DNA from: ZC4RG30 sp040508085
Lineage (GTDB): Bacteria; Pseudomonadota; Gammaproteobacteria; Steroidobacterales; Steroidobacteraceae
Length of the DNA: 64,000 nt
NCBI GenBank assembly: GCA_040508085.1
Contig: JBEVNO010000058.1
Coordinates: 1 to 64,000 of the forward strand
Direction: 5' to 3'
Part shown: positions 8,144 through 17,534 of the stretch, one piece after another
Position numbering within the stretch: the first letter of the stretch is position 1
Layout: every line of letters starts with the position of its first letter
The notes under the pieces: generated by a model
Seen by the model: only the letters and a program-made list of their open reading frames with translations
Told to the model about the DNA's origin: nothing
Databases searched by the model: none
Position numbers and translations under genes: made by a program

Positions 8144-9682
8144 TCACCACGCCGCCGGCCGGTAATCCTTCAGGAACTGGCCCCATTGATGGATGCCGGA
8201 GTTCACGCCGGCAAATACCGGATCCACGATGCGCGCCGCGCCATCAATGATATCCAGCGGCGGGGCAAAGCCCTCTTCGGCCTTGCGCGCCGCGTGCACC
8301 ACCGGGTCTTCGTCGGTCACCCAGCCAGTGTCCACCGCATTCATGTGGATGCCATCGCGCACATAGTCCGGCGCGCTGGTGCGGGTCATCATGTTCAGCG
8401 CCGCCTTGGCCATGTTGGTGTGTGGGTGCTTGTCGGTCTTGGTGGTGCGGTAGAACTGCCCTTCCATGGCGCTCACGTTGACGATGTGCAGGTCGCGCGC
8501 GCCGCTCTTCAGCATCAAGGGCTTCAGGCGCGCGTTGAGGATGTAGGGCGCGATGGCATTGACCAGCTGCACTTCCAGCAATTCCGGCGTCTCCACTTCA
8601 TGCAGGCGCAGCCGCCAGCTGTTCACGCTGCGCAGGTCCAGCTGCTGGCTGTCCTCGTCATAGCGGCCAGCAGGAAACAGCGCCTCGCCGGCGAGGTAGT
8701 CCTCGTCCAGGTAATGGCGCTGCGACAATGCGGCGCTGTGCACCAGCCCTTCCGGGTAACCGTGCGCCGCATGCGGCATGAGTTCGCGGCCCGCATCGCG
8801 CGGGGCTTCATGGCCAGGCGCATCCAGCAATGCGCGGCACAGCGCCTCATGCCGCGCCAGCGGTGCGCGCTGCGCTGGCGGCAGCGCGGCCGCGCCCTGC
8901 GCCTCCGCGGCCAGCAGGTGGCGGAAGAACCCTGCCGGACGCCGCACCGTCTGGCAGGCATTGTTCACGATGTAGTCGAGCCGCGGCAGCTGCCCGCCCA
9001 GCCAGCGGGCGAACAGTTCGACGCTGGGCGTGTGCCGCAGGTCCAGGCCATGCACCTGCAGGCGCTGCGACCAGTCGGCATAGTCCGGCTCCCGTGCATA
9101 GCGGGCGGCGGCGTCCACGGGGAAGCGCGTCAGCGCCACAACATGCGCGCCGGCGCGCAGCAGTTTCAATGCGGCCTGGAAGCCGATCTTCACGCGCGCG
9201 CCGGTGACCAGCGCCACACGGCCGCCGAGGTCGGCGCTCTGCTCGCGTTTGGCGTAGTTGAAGTCGCCGCAATCGCGGCACATCGAATCGTAGTAGCGAT
9301 GCACCGCGGTGAAGGCCTGCTTGCAGACGTAGCAGTTGCGCGCGCCATGGAGCGACGGGCCGCCGGCTGCGGCGGCATCTGCTGCCGGCGGTGGCGTCAG
9401 CCACAGCGGCGCATAGGTTTCGCGCAGCCGCTGCACCCGCAGGCCCGCCTGCGCCAGAGCCGCTTCATCCTGCCGCCGCGCCGCCTCGCGTTCACCACGC
9501 CGGAAGGCGCGGGCCATGCGCCGCAGCGCGCCGCGATCCGGTGTGGTGATGCGGCCGGCCAGCACCAGCAATTCACGTCGCTCGGCCTCGGTGAGGCGCG
9601 TCAGCAGGCTGCGGTCGGCGTCGATGGCCTGCAGTGCACGCAGGCAGGCGCGCAGTTCATCCTCAGGTGCCAGTGCCGTCAT
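8144..9682 (-). CDS. SDR oxidoreductase with N-terminal zinc-ribbon domain
   Basis: 512 aa, twice the size of a classical SDR. Residues 1-110 are helical and charged. C117-x2-C120 and C135-x2-C138 (NCYVC and MCRDC) form a likely zinc ribbon. The Rossmann fold starts at 155 with TGARVKIG at 160-167 and YIVNNA further on. The active-site region reads NVSAMEGQFYRTTKTDK then TNMAKAALNMMTR: the Tyr expected four residues before the catalytic Lys of the AALN helix is Thr, and an earlier Y-R-T-T-K could substitute. Substrate unknown. The start at 9682 has no strong Shine-Dalgarno; TAAAAT six bases upstream could be the -10 of a leaderless message. Confidence 0.8.
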   Translation of the reverse strand: MTALAPEDELRACLRALQAIDADRSLLTRLTEAERRELLVLAGRITTPDRGALRRMARAFRRGEREAARRQDEAALAQAGLRVQRLRETYAPLWLTPPPAADAAAAGGPSLHGARNCYVCKQAFTAVHRYYDSMCRDCGDFNYAKREQSADLGGRVALVTGARVKIGFQAALKLLRAGAHVVALTRFPVDAAARYAREPDYADWSQRLQVHGLDLRHTPSVELFARWLGGQLPRLDYIVNNACQTVRRPAGFFRHLLAAEAQGAAALPPAQRAPLARHEALCRALLDAPGHEAPRDAGRELMPHAAHGYPEGLVHSAALSQRHYLDEDYLAGEALFPAGRYDEDSQQLDLRSVNSWRLRLHEVETPELLEVQLVNAIAPYILNARLKPLMLKSGARDLHIVNVSAMEGQFYRTTKTDKHPHTNMAKAALNMMTRTSAPDYVRDGIHMNAVDTGWVTDEDPVVHAARKAEEGFAPPLDIIDGAARIVDPVFAGVNSGIHQWGQFLKDYRPAAW

Positions 9683-9709
9683 GCGCGGATTTTACTAGGA
9701 TGGACGCAG

Positions 9710-10270
9710 ATGACCGACATCGATCTGCAACCACACCTCAGCACCCCGCTCATCAACCTGCGGCCGCTGCGCGAGCAGGACTGGACAGAGCTGTTCGCGC
9801 TGGCGGCGGACCCGCTGATCTGGGCAGTGCATCCGGCCCATGATCGCTGGCAGGAGCCGGTGTTCCGGCAGTTCTTCGAGCAGGGCCTGGCCAGCGGTGG
9901 CGCGCTGGTGGCCAGCGACCCGCGCAGCGGCGCCCTGATCGGCTATTCCCGCTACGACCGCGCGCGCGCCGGACCCGGTGAGGTGGAGATCGGCTGGACC
10001 TTCCTCTCCCGTGCCTGCTGGGGCGGCGAGGTGAACCGCGCCATGAAGCGCGCCATGCTGCAGCACGCGCTGCAGTTCGTGCCGCGCGTGATCTTCATCG
10101 TCGGCGCGGAGAACCACCGCTCAAGGCGCGCGATGGAGAAGATCGGCGGCCGGCTGGAAGAGCGCCCGGTGAAGCAGGCCGCCAGCCTGCCGGCGGGTCC
10201 GCATGTCACCTATGTGATCGACCGCGAGTCGTTCGCGGCGGGGCCGCTGATGCAGCCACCGGCGACCTGA
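9710..10270 (+). CDS. GNAT-family N-acetyltransferase (RimJ/RimL-like)
   Basis: 186 aa. The N-terminus PLINLRPLREQDWTELFALAADP is typical of Acetyltransf_3 proteins, which acetylate N-termini, polyamines or small amines with acetyl-CoA. The core continues with GYSRYDR, EIGWTFLSRACWGGEVNRAMKRAML (the acetyl-CoA loop region) and AENHRSRRAMEKIGGRLEE near residues 125-155, the classical N-x-x-S-x-x-x-x-x-K-x-G-F/G signature. It diverges from the zinc-ribbon SDR gene (27 bp gap) and precedes the Nudix gene by 11 bp, so the two plus-strand genes are probably co-transcribed. The substrate cannot be read from sequence. Confidence 0.88.
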   Translation: MTDIDLQPHLSTPLINLRPLREQDWTELFALAADPLIWAVHPAHDRWQEPVFRQFFEQGLASGGALVASDPRSGALIGYSRYDRARAGPGEVEIGWTFLSRACWGGEVNRAMKRAMLQHALQFVPRVIFIVGAENHRSRRAMEKIGGRLEERPVKQAASLPAGPHVTYVIDRESFAAGPLMQPPAT

Positions 10271-10281
10271 GGCTGCGACGC

Positions 10282-10902
10282 ATGGAGAGCGAGTGGCTGA
10301 CGCACATCAAGCGCCTGCAGGCCCTGGCCGCCACGGGCCTGACCTACCCTACCGGCGTCTACGACCGCGAGCGCTATGAAGAGATCAAGGCCATTGCCGA
10401 GCAGATGCTGGCATCGCTGTTCGCAGCCCCTGTCGGGCAGATAGGCGAGCTGTCGCCTGGCACGCGCGCGCACCCGACGCCCAGCCTCGACGTGCGCGGC
10501 GCAGTATTCGATGGCGAGCGCGTGCTGCTGGTGCGCGAGGGCAGCACCGGACGCTGGACGCTGCCCGGCGGCTTTGCCGAGATCGGCCTCTCCGCCGCGG
10601 AGAACATCATCAAGGAAGTGCGCGAGGAAGCCTGCCTGGAGGTGGCGGTGCAGCGGCTTTATGCCGTGCGCCACAAGGCCAAAGGTCCGTTCCGGCCCGA
10701 TGTGCGGGATTTCTACAAGTTCTACTTCCTGTGCAGGCCGCTGGGTTCCAGCGCGCCGCAGGCAGGCCCCGAAGTCACCGCTGCCGGCTACTTTGCGCTG
10801 GATGCGCTGCCGGAGCTGGATACCAACCGCACCTGCCGCGAAGACCTGGAGCGCGCGCTGGCGTTCCATCGCGATCCCGCGCTGCAGCCACTGATCGACT
10901 AA
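10282..10902 (+). CDS. Nudix hydrolase with N-terminal helical domain
   Basis: 206 aa. Residues 1-60 form the short helical domain found before Nudix in ADP-ribose/nucleotide pyrophosphatases of this type. The Nudix core starts near 70 (VRGAVFDGERVLLVREG). The Nudix box is GGFAEIGLSAAENIIKEVREEACLEV (about 97-122): REU-x-EE is present as KEVREE, and the usual Gly near the end is Cys. It should hydrolyse a nucleoside diphosphate linked to another moiety using Mg2+. It is 11 bp downstream of the GNAT gene and its stop abuts the CAP-domain gene. Confidence 0.9.
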   Translation: MESEWLTHIKRLQALAATGLTYPTGVYDRERYEEIKAIAEQMLASLFAAPVGQIGELSPGTRAHPTPSLDVRGAVFDGERVLLVREGSTGRWTLPGGFAEIGLSAAENIIKEVREEACLEVAVQRLYAVRHKAKGPFRPDVRDFYKFYFLCRPLGSSAPQAGPEVTAAGYFALDALPELDTNRTCREDLERALAFHRDPALQPLID

Positions 10903-11454
10903 GTGCATTCACGCGCGGTTCACCCGCGCGGCCAGAAACTGCAGCGCATGCGATGGGTGCCCCCTGTAATGCTGCTGGGCTGCCTCATGGGCAACGTGCT
11001 TGCCGGCGAACGCCCTCCGGTCAGTACCGAGCCGCCAGCGGCTGTTCAACAGCGTGTGCTGGAGCTGGTCAACCAGGCCAGGGCGCGCGGCCGTGCCTGT
11101 GGCGGCGAACGGTTCGCCGGTGCGCCGCCGCTGCTGGTGTCGGAGCCGCTGCATCGCGCCGCCCGCGCGCATGCACGGGATATGGCCCGACGCGGCTATT
11201 TCGATCACGTATCGCGCGACGGACGCACGCCGAAGCAGCGCGTGCAGGCCGAGGGCTACCGGCTGCGCCTCACCGGCGAGAACATCGCCTTTGGTCCGGA
11301 GTCCGCGGCCGAAGTGGTGGCGGGCTGGCTGGGCAGCCCGGGCCACTGCGCCAACATCATGGATCCGCGCTTCGTCCACATGGGTGCGGCGGTGGCCATG
11401 GGCCGCAAGCGCGGGCACTTCTACTGGGTGCAGGAGCTGGGCCAGCCCCGCTGA
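10903..11454 (+). CDS. CAP/SCP-domain secreted protein
   Basis: Up to 183 aa. GTG at 10903 directly follows the Nudix stop; ATG at 10948 (MRWVPPVMLLGC) gives a tidier signal peptide and is the likelier real start. The mature part has the CAP (SCP/PR-1) features LELVNQARARGRAC, LHRAARAHARDMARRGYFDHVSRDGRTPKQRV, GENIAFG and GSPGHCANIMDPRFVHMG, including the conserved His residues of the CAP cavity and paired cysteines. Bacterial CAP proteins are secreted, with poorly defined roles in envelope or lipid binding. It is last in the GNAT-Nudix-CAP run and converges with the large kinase gene 13 bp away. Confidence 0.85.
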   Translation: MHSRAVHPRGQKLQRMRWVPPVMLLGCLMGNVLAGERPPVSTEPPAAVQQRVLELVNQARARGRACGGERFAGAPPLLVSEPLHRAARAHARDMARRGYFDHVSRDGRTPKQRVQAEGYRLRLTGENIAFGPESAAEVVAGWLGSPGHCANIMDPRFVHMGAAVAMGRKRGHFYWVQELGQPR

Positions 11455-11467
11455 TCCGCGGCCAAGG

Positions 11468-14400
11468 CTATCGCTCATCCGCAGGCGGACTTCCGAACGT
11501 GCGACGCAGCCAGGACAGCAGGGGTGGTGTGGAAGCATCCGCATAGGCGAACCGCGCAGGTATCCGGCACCGGATCAGCGTGCCTGACCCGACCTCGCTC
11601 TCGATCTCCAGCGCACCGCCCACGCGCAATGCCCGTTCGCGCATGCCCACCAGCCCGAAGTGGCCTTGGGTGTGAAGGGCCGCCGTGGCGCGCACATCGA
11701 AGCCGCGGCCATTGTCGCGCACCTCCACGACGAGCTGCGTGGATCCATACTGCACATCGATGTACCACTCGGTCGCGCCGGCGTGACGCAGGGCATTGTT
11801 GAGCGCTTCAAGACATATCGCCGTGACCTCTTCACTGATGCCTGCCGCCAGCGGTTTCCTGTCGCCTGTGTAATGCACGGCCACGCGGCAGCCGCGATCC
11901 CTGAGCAGGCGCGCCGTGAGTTCGTCGAGGGCTAGATCCAGCGACTGTGAGGAGGCGGTGGAGAGTCGCCGCAGGCCCTGCACCTGCGCCCGTCCCCGCA
12001 GCAGCGACTCATCGGCGCTGGTCAGTGCCGAGGCGATGGTGTGCCTCACCGGTTCGGTCTCCGGCAGGCGCTGCATGGCGGCATGCAATGTGTAGATCAG
12101 GCCCTGCATGCTCTGCAGCAGCGTGTCGTGCAGTTCACGCGCAATGTGCTCCCGCTCGCGCGTGCGCGCCTCCACCTTGAGCTGCATGCGTTGCGCGAGG
12201 TACCGCACGCGCCAGAGGTAGGCGATGTAGACGAATGCCAGCACCAGGAGCACGGACAGTGTGCGGAACCACAGGGTCTGGTAGAACGCCGGCAGCACTT
12301 CGAAGGAGACCGTGGCCCCGTCCATGTTCCAGATGCCATCGTTGTTGCTGGCGATCACCTGGAAGCGATACTCACCGGGCCCGAGATCCGTGTAGAAGGC
12401 CTGGCGCCGGTTGCCGGCATCGATCCACTGGTCGTCGTGGCCTTGCAGCCGGTAGCGGAAGTTGATCTTCTCCGGAATGGACAGACTGAGCGCGGTGTAG
12501 GCGATCTCCAGGTTGCGGGTCTGCGCCGGCAGCTGCACCGGTGCCTCGGCGGCGTAGGAGTTGCGGTCGGCGATGATTCCCGTGACGTGCACCGGTGGCG
12601 GCAGGGGGTTGCCGGCTGCCTGCTGCGGGTCGAACACCTGCACGACACTTCCGTTGGCGAACCACAGGCGGCCGTCCGGTGATTGCGCAGCCCGTGGCGA
12701 CCAGCCCGCTGCAGCGGCCTGCGCACCATCCAGCGGGCCAATCTGGCCTACCTTTATTGTGATCTGGGAGTCGGTCCACCAGCGTTCGAGCTCGGCGTCG
12801 GCGATGGACAGCACGCCGCAGGATGAATAGATCCACAGCGCATCACCGCTGGTGAGCGTGGCAAAGATTTCCGTGCAGGGCAGTCCGTTGCTGTCATCGA
12901 GCAATTGCACCTTGTCGCCGCGCACCACATAGAGGCCCTGGGCGGTACCTGCGAACACGGTGCCATCCCGCCGCGGGGTGATGGATTGCACTACGCCGGA
13001 GCCGGCGGGCCGGTTCAGTTTGATGATCCGGGCGCGGCCGTCGTTCCAGAGGCCGACATCGCCACCGGTGAGCGGCAGCCAGACACCGCCATCCACGCCA
13101 CCGGCTATCGCAATGGACCTGCCGTACGGCAGCTGCGCGGCGCTGACGGACTCGACCACCTTGTTACCCGCGATGCGCAGCAAGGTGCCAGCGGGGCCGG
13201 CATGGGTGCGCACCCACAGATCACCCTGCTTGTCCTCGACCATGGAGTTGACGGTGCCGATGCGCTTGCCGGCCTGGTCCAGCAAGGGCACGAACCTGCC
13301 ATTGGCGTAATAGGTCAGCCCATCATCAACGCCTACCCATACCCGCCCTGCCCGATCGGCGTAGACCGAGGTGACCTGGTCACCGGGAATTTCCTTGCCC
13401 GCGCGCAGTGACCGCACGACACCTCTGTCGATGACTTCCAGCGTATGCCAGTTGCTGGTCCAGATTGACCCGTCTGGTGCAGCGGTGACCGCGTTGACGA
13501 GATCATTGCCAAAGCCTTCGCGGCTCGAGAAAGTCGCGACCTTCACATCGCGGAAGCGGTCCAGGCCCTGTGAGCTGCAGACCCAGATGTTGCCTTCGCG
13601 GTCCTCGAAGATCGAGTAGATGGTGTCGCCGGATAACCCGTCCGATGCCTGGTAGTGCTCCACCCTGCCGCCGGCGATGCGGTAGATGCCCGCGCCCTGC
13701 GTGCCCAGCCACATCGCCTTGTGTGAATCGAAGGTGATGCTGGTCACGGCGATGTTGCGGCCGTCGAAACCGGGAACGACGAACGGCTCTAGCTGGTTGC
13801 CTCGCAGTGTCGACAGGCCATAGCCGTTGCGGGCTGAGCCGAACATCAGCGCGCCATCGAGGTTCCAGGCCGAGGACTGGATCCCGTCGCTGGAGCCGGG
13901 CAGCGCAAACACCTGCTTCGCGGGGGCGCGTGCGCGCGGGTCCCATCGATAGCCGGCGCCACCGGCGATCAGCAGCAGGTTCCCGTCCGGGAGCCCGATG
14001 ACGCCATCAACGGACGGCAGGTCGATGCCCTCCCTGGGGCCATAGCAAGTGAGCTCGGCCGCGACCTCACACAGCGGCCCGCGGTCATCGGTGGCCCGCG
14101 CGCGGGAAATCCAGATCCTTCCGTCCTTCGCCTGTTCGATGCTGATGACTGTTCCCAGGATGTGGCCGACGTCTGCAGGGAAGTGGGTGAGCGCGTTGTC
14201 CTTGAAGCGTTCCACGTCGCTGCCGGTGCCGACCCACAGGCTGCCGTCCGTGCCGGTGATCATCAACGTGATGCGCCTGGAACGTACCGGCTCGCCGCGC
14301 AGCGGGACAAAGGGTTTGAACCGCACGCCATCGAACTGGTACAGCCCGGACCGCGTAGCCACCCAGATGTAGCCGTCGGCGGGTTGTTGCACCATGGTGG

Positions 14401-14542
14401 CCGCTCCGTTCAGCGCGCCGTCCTGGACACGCCACGCGGTATGGTTGTATTGCGAGATGCGATGCGCCGGATCGACGGCACCTGCCGGCGCGGCGAGCAG
14501 GCAGGACAGGGCAAATGCGGGCAACAGGTTGCGAAGCGCCAT
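11468..14542 (-). CDS. Two-component-regulator-propeller sensor histidine kinase
   Basis: 1024 aa. A signal peptide (about 1-22) is followed by a periplasmic beta-propeller of Reg_prop repeats (DGYIWVATRSGLYQFDG, DRAGRVWVGVDDGL, and similar) to about 640. A Y_Y_Y domain follows (about 670-740, NFRYRLQGHDDQWIDAG), then one membrane helix (near 755-780), HisKA_3 with the phospho-acceptor His in ARELHDTLLQSMQG, and HATPase_c (CLEALNNALRHA, DNGRGFDV, GLVGMRERA). This is the hybrid-like Y_Y_Y/LuxR-partner architecture that senses extracellular carbohydrate or similar ligands and phosphorylates a NarL-type regulator. The adjacent divergent gene encodes exactly such a regulator. Confidence 0.95.
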   Translation of the reverse strand: MALRNLLPAFALSCLLAAPAGAVDPAHRISQYNHTAWRVQDGALNGAATMVQQPADGYIWVATRSGLYQFDGVRFKPFVPLRGEPVRSRRITLMITGTDGSLWVGTGSDVERFKDNALTHFPADVGHILGTVISIEQAKDGRIWISRARATDDRGPLCEVAAELTCYGPREGIDLPSVDGVIGLPDGNLLLIAGGAGYRWDPRARAPAKQVFALPGSSDGIQSSAWNLDGALMFGSARNGYGLSTLRGNQLEPFVVPGFDGRNIAVTSITFDSHKAMWLGTQGAGIYRIAGGRVEHYQASDGLSGDTIYSIFEDREGNIWVCSSQGLDRFRDVKVATFSSREGFGNDLVNAVTAAPDGSIWTSNWHTLEVIDRGVVRSLRAGKEIPGDQVTSVYADRAGRVWVGVDDGLTYYANGRFVPLLDQAGKRIGTVNSMVEDKQGDLWVRTHAGPAGTLLRIAGNKVVESVSAAQLPYGRSIAIAGGVDGGVWLPLTGGDVGLWNDGRARIIKLNRPAGSGVVQSITPRRDGTVFAGTAQGLYVVRGDKVQLLDDSNGLPCTEIFATLTSGDALWIYSSCGVLSIADAELERWWTDSQITIKVGQIGPLDGAQAAAAGWSPRAAQSPDGRLWFANGSVVQVFDPQQAAGNPLPPPVHVTGIIADRNSYAAEAPVQLPAQTRNLEIAYTALSLSIPEKINFRYRLQGHDDQWIDAGNRRQAFYTDLGPGEYRFQVIASNNDGIWNMDGATVSFEVLPAFYQTLWFRTLSVLLVLAFVYIAYLWRVRYLAQRMQLKVEARTREREHIARELHDTLLQSMQGLIYTLHAAMQRLPETEPVRHTIASALTSADESLLRGRAQVQGLRRLSTASSQSLDLALDELTARLLRDRGCRVAVHYTGDRKPLAAGISEEVTAICLEALNNALRHAGATEWYIDVQYGSTQLVVEVRDNGRGFDVRATAALHTQGHFGLVGMRERALRVGGALEIESEVGSGTLIRCRIPARFAYADASTPPLLSWLRRTFGSPPADER

Positions 14543-14760
14543 TCAAGGCAGCCTCGCACATCCGACCCCGGAGCGGAACACGCCGAAGGCGGCAGCCAGC
14601 GCGCACCCAGCCGCGTCATGTTGCGCTCCATTTGTTCAAGACGCGCGTGCCAGCGAGCGGGTAAGCGAAGGTGCGTGACGCGAAGCGAAGCCCCGCATCG
14701 CGGGAGACATCGCGGGCGTGCTGTATATTCACAACCACTCCCGCTGTTTTTCAGCTCATC

Positions 14761-15396
14761 ATGACGCCGGCCCCGCAGTCCAGGATCCGCATTCTTGCCG
14801 TCGATGATCATCCTGTGCTGCGCACGGGGATCAGCGCGTTGATCGCCAATCAGCCGGACATGGCGCTGGTGGGCGAGGCTGGCAACGGCGCCGACGCCGT
14901 TGCGATGTTCCGGGAGCTGCGCCCGGACATCACCTTGATGGATCTGCAGATGCCGGACATGGGTGGCATCGAATGCATCGAGAAGATCCGCGCTGAGTTC
15001 CCGACTGCCCGGATCATCGTGCTGACAACCTTTGCCGGAGATGCCCTGGCGGCCCGCGCTCTGCGCGTGGGTGCGTCCGCCTATGTACTCAAGCAGCTGG
15101 CGCGCACGGAACTGATGGACCGCATCCGTTCGATCAACGCCGGCGCCAGGCATGTCCAGCCGGAAGTGGCGGTGGACATTGCGCATCACCTGGGTGAAGA
15201 GCCGCTGTCGGCAAGGGAGGTTCAGGTCCTGGCATTGGTGGCGCACGGCTGCTCGAACAAGGAGATCGCCGGCAAGTTGTTCATCTCCGATCAGACCATC
15301 AAGGGGCACCTCGCCAACATCCTCGCCAAGTTGCGGGTGGACGATCGCACGCATGCGGTCACGGTTGCGCTGCGCCGGGGCATCATCCAGCTCTAG
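14761..15396 (+). CDS. NarL/FixJ-family response regulator
   Basis: 211 aa. The receiver domain (about 8-125) has the acidic pair in ILAVDDHPVLRTG, the phospho-acceptor Asp in ITLMDLQMPDMGG, a Thr in VLTTFAG and the Lys in YVLKQ. A LuxR-type HTH (about 148-205) reads LSAREVQVLALVAHGCSNKEIAGKLFISDQTIKGHL. It is divergent from the propeller kinase across 218 bp, so the two probably form one system. The start MTPAPQ at 14761 leaves a promoter-like TATATT upstream (about 14722). Confidence 0.95.
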   Translation: MTPAPQSRIRILAVDDHPVLRTGISALIANQPDMALVGEAGNGADAVAMFRELRPDITLMDLQMPDMGGIECIEKIRAEFPTARIIVLTTFAGDALAARALRVGASAYVLKQLARTELMDRIRSINAGARHVQPEVAVDIAHHLGEEPLSAREVQVLALVAHGCSNKEIAGKLFISDQTIKGHLANILAKLRVDDRTHAVTVALRRGIIQL

Positions 15397-15488
15397 CGGC
15401 GCATAAGTACCCTCACACCCGTGCAAGCGGCTTCACCAACCCGGCTGTAGCGTGGAACGCAACTCATGCAACCCCCGAGGAGACGACG

Positions 15489-16160
15489 ATGAAGACCAAG
15501 GCGAGTGTGATGCCAACAGGCGGTGGGCAGGCCCTGATGGATCCATCCGACTGCGCCTTCCTGCTGCTGGACCACCAATCGGGCCTGTTCCAGACGGTCA
15601 AGGACATTCCCGTCGCGGACCTGCGCCGCAATGTGGAGATGCTGGCGCGGCTCGCCACCCTGCTGAAGATCCCCGTCATCACCACCGCATCCGAGCCTAA
15701 TGGCCCCAACGGACCGCTGATGCCGGAGATCGAGGCGCATGCACCGCAGGCGCAGTACGTGGCGCGCAAGGGTGAGGTCAACGCGTGGGACAACACCAAC
15801 TTCGTGGAAGCCGTGCGCGCCACGGGCCGCAATACCTTGATCATGGCCGGCGTGTGGACCAGTGTCTGCGTGATGTTCCCGGCGCTCGATGCCCGCGTGG
15901 CGGGGTTCGATGTCTACGCGGTGATCGACGCATCCGGGGATCCGAGCGAGCTCGCGTCGCGCACCTCCCTCGCAAGGTTCGTCCAGGGTGGCGTGATTCC
16001 GATCTCGGCCAACGCCGTGCTCTCGGAGATGCATCGCACCTGGGCGCGCCCGGAAGCGGCGGATCTGGCCGGGCTCTACGCACTGGCGGCGCCGAATTAC
16101 GCCGCGGTGATGGAGAGCTACCTGCGCGCCCAGCAGGCGGCCAAGGCCCCGGGGAATTAG
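15489..16160 (+). CDS. Isochorismatase-family cysteine hydrolase (YcaC-like)
   Basis: 223 aa. The catalytic triad of the cysteine-hydrolase fold can be placed as Asp28 (LLLDHQSG), Lys94 (VARKGEVNAWD) and Cys127 (AGVWTSVCVMFPALDA), with the cis-peptide before the Cys loop. The overall match is to YcaC-type hydrolases of unknown physiological substrate rather than nicotinamidase, because the metal-site His residues are not evident. GAGGAG lies 9 bases before the ATG. The 92-bp gap to the response regulator suggests its own promoter. Confidence 0.88.
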   Translation: MKTKASVMPTGGGQALMDPSDCAFLLLDHQSGLFQTVKDIPVADLRRNVEMLARLATLLKIPVITTASEPNGPNGPLMPEIEAHAPQAQYVARKGEVNAWDNTNFVEAVRATGRNTLIMAGVWTSVCVMFPALDARVAGFDVYAVIDASGDPSELASRTSLARFVQGGVIPISANAVLSEMHRTWARPEAADLAGLYALAAPNYAAVMESYLRAQQAAKAPGN

Positions 16161-16168
16161 CCGTGCAG

Positions 16169-16786
16169 CTACTTCGCCGCCTCGCGGCGGAGTAGCCTGT
16201 TCTCCGCCTCCAGCGCGGCCAGGCGTTCGCGCAGCGGGCGCACCGCCTCGTCAATCTCTTCCTCCGTGAAGCGCGGCGTGATGTGCTGGGGGCAGTTCCA
16301 GTCATAGGCCTCGAGCGTGAGCCTGAAGATCCGTTCCATGCGGGCCTTGTAGCTGGGCGCCGTCACCAGCTGGGTGAGTGCAGCATCCACACCCGGCGCA
16401 AGTATCTCCACATGCGCGTAGATCTTGAGTCTCGCCTTGCGCGGCAGATCCATCAGGATGAGCGCCGCGCGCGCACTGCCCGCCACATTGCCCACACTGA
16501 CGTATTGGCGGTTGCCCCGATAATCGGCAAACGCCAGCGTGTGGTCGTCCACCACCTTCAGGAATCCGCGCGGTCCGCCGCGATGCTGCACATAGGGCCA
16601 GCCGGTTTCCGACGTAGTCGCCATGAAAAAGGTGTCGGCCTCGGAGATGAACTGCCGCTCGTCCGCAGCGAAGTGGTCCGCACTGTGGCTGAACTCGCGC
16701 TCGGCACGCTCGCGAGCCATGCCCATCGCCTGCTGTGCGGCGCGCACGCGCGGCGTGCTGGCGATGTCGAGAAAGTGCTGGGTCAT
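16169..16786 (-). CDS. Pyridoxamine 5'-phosphate oxidase-like FMN protein
   Basis: 205 aa from ATG at 16786 (AGGGA six bases upstream). The split-barrel flavin fold is visible in DTFFMATTSETGWPYVQHRGGPRGFLKVVDDHTLAFADYRGNRQYVSVGN (about 50-100) and in ALILMDLPRKARLKIYAHVEIL. The C-terminus is a charged helix ending in EAENRLLRREAAK. These proteins are annotated as PNPOx-like, often handling oxidised flavin, haem or reactive species rather than making PLP. It converges with the cysteine hydrolase gene (8 bp) and lies 29 bp downstream of dps on the same strand, which suggests a shared stress-related transcript. Confidence 0.85.
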   Translation of the reverse strand: MTQHFLDIASTPRVRAAQQAMGMARERAEREFSHSADHFAADERQFISEADTFFMATTSETGWPYVQHRGGPRGFLKVVDDHTLAFADYRGNRQYVSVGNVAGSARAALILMDLPRKARLKIYAHVEILAPGVDAALTQLVTAPSYKARMERIFRLTLEAYDWNCPQHITPRFTEEEIDEAVRPLRERLAALEAENRLLRREAAK

Positions 16787-16815
16787 GTTCCCTGCCTGGA
16801 GGAGGGTCCGCGTGG

Positions 16816-17367
16816 CTACTCCCTGGTGTGGCGCCCTCCGGCCAGATGCTCGGCGACAAACCACGCCTGCTTCTCGTTCGGCCGGATGACGTTGCTGACC
16901 AGGAGGTCGTTGGTGCCATCGTCCCCGTGGTCGGCGGCCGCACGGGCCAGCGGACGGGCTTCGGCAAGCAGGAACTCGTGGGCCTCGGCGAGGCGCTTCA
17001 GTTGTGCGAGGGGCGACTCGCGGTCGCGCGGCGCCCGCGCAATTCGCGACTCGGACACGACATCCTGCGAGGTCGCGAGCGACACGCCGCCCAGGGTCTG
17101 CACGCGCTCGGCCAGCGTGTCGACGATCTCGAGCTGCTCGGTGTAGTGCGCATCGAACATCGTGTGCAGTTCGTAGAACGTGGCGCCAGAGGTCTGCCAG
17201 TGTGCCTTCTTGTAGAGGTCACGCATGGCCATGGCATGCGCAAGCAGGCGGTTCAGCGCCGTGACGCTGTGATGCCGCACCTCCGCGGAGAGCCCAAGCC
17301 GCACGTCGCGCAGGTTTCCGAACTTCTGCAGCACGTGATCATCATTGATTCCGGGAGCTTCACTCAT
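16816..17367 (-). CDS. dps: Dps-family ferritin-like DNA-protection protein
   Basis: 183 aa from ATG at 17367 with AGGTGG upstream. The Dps ferroxidase residues are present: His56 (KKAHWQTSG), His68 (ELHTMFD), Asp83 and Glu87 (VDTLAERVQTLGG). Dps dodecamers oxidise Fe2+ with peroxide and can bind DNA. The C-terminus is longer than in minimal Dps proteins but contains no extra domain. Upstream frames extend to 17565 but have no convincing start. The neighbouring PNPOx-like gene is probably co-transcribed. Confidence 0.92.
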   Translation of the reverse strand: MSEAPGINDDHVLQKFGNLRDVRLGLSAEVRHHSVTALNRLLAHAMAMRDLYKKAHWQTSGATFYELHTMFDAHYTEQLEIVDTLAERVQTLGGVSLATSQDVVSESRIARAPRDRESPLAQLKRLAEAHEFLLAEARPLARAAADHGDDGTNDLLVSNVIRPNEKQAWFVAEHLAGGRHTRE

Positions 17368-17534
17368 CACGATCCACCTGTGCCTGGCTGACAATGGGAC
17401 ATGCGGGGCCTCGTCCGGCCGGAATCCGCGTGCGGTAGGGAGCGACCATCGCGGCTTTGCGCGCCGCAGTCTTGAACAAATCTGCTGCACCGCCGGCACG
17501 TTTGCGCGGCTCGCAATGCACGAGGCAGCAAGGG

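Noticed and set aside
16169..16197. Hairpin at the cysteine hydrolase/PNPOx-like junction as terminator
   Set aside because: The stem is good but there is no T-tract and it lies in the coding end of the PNPOx-like gene.
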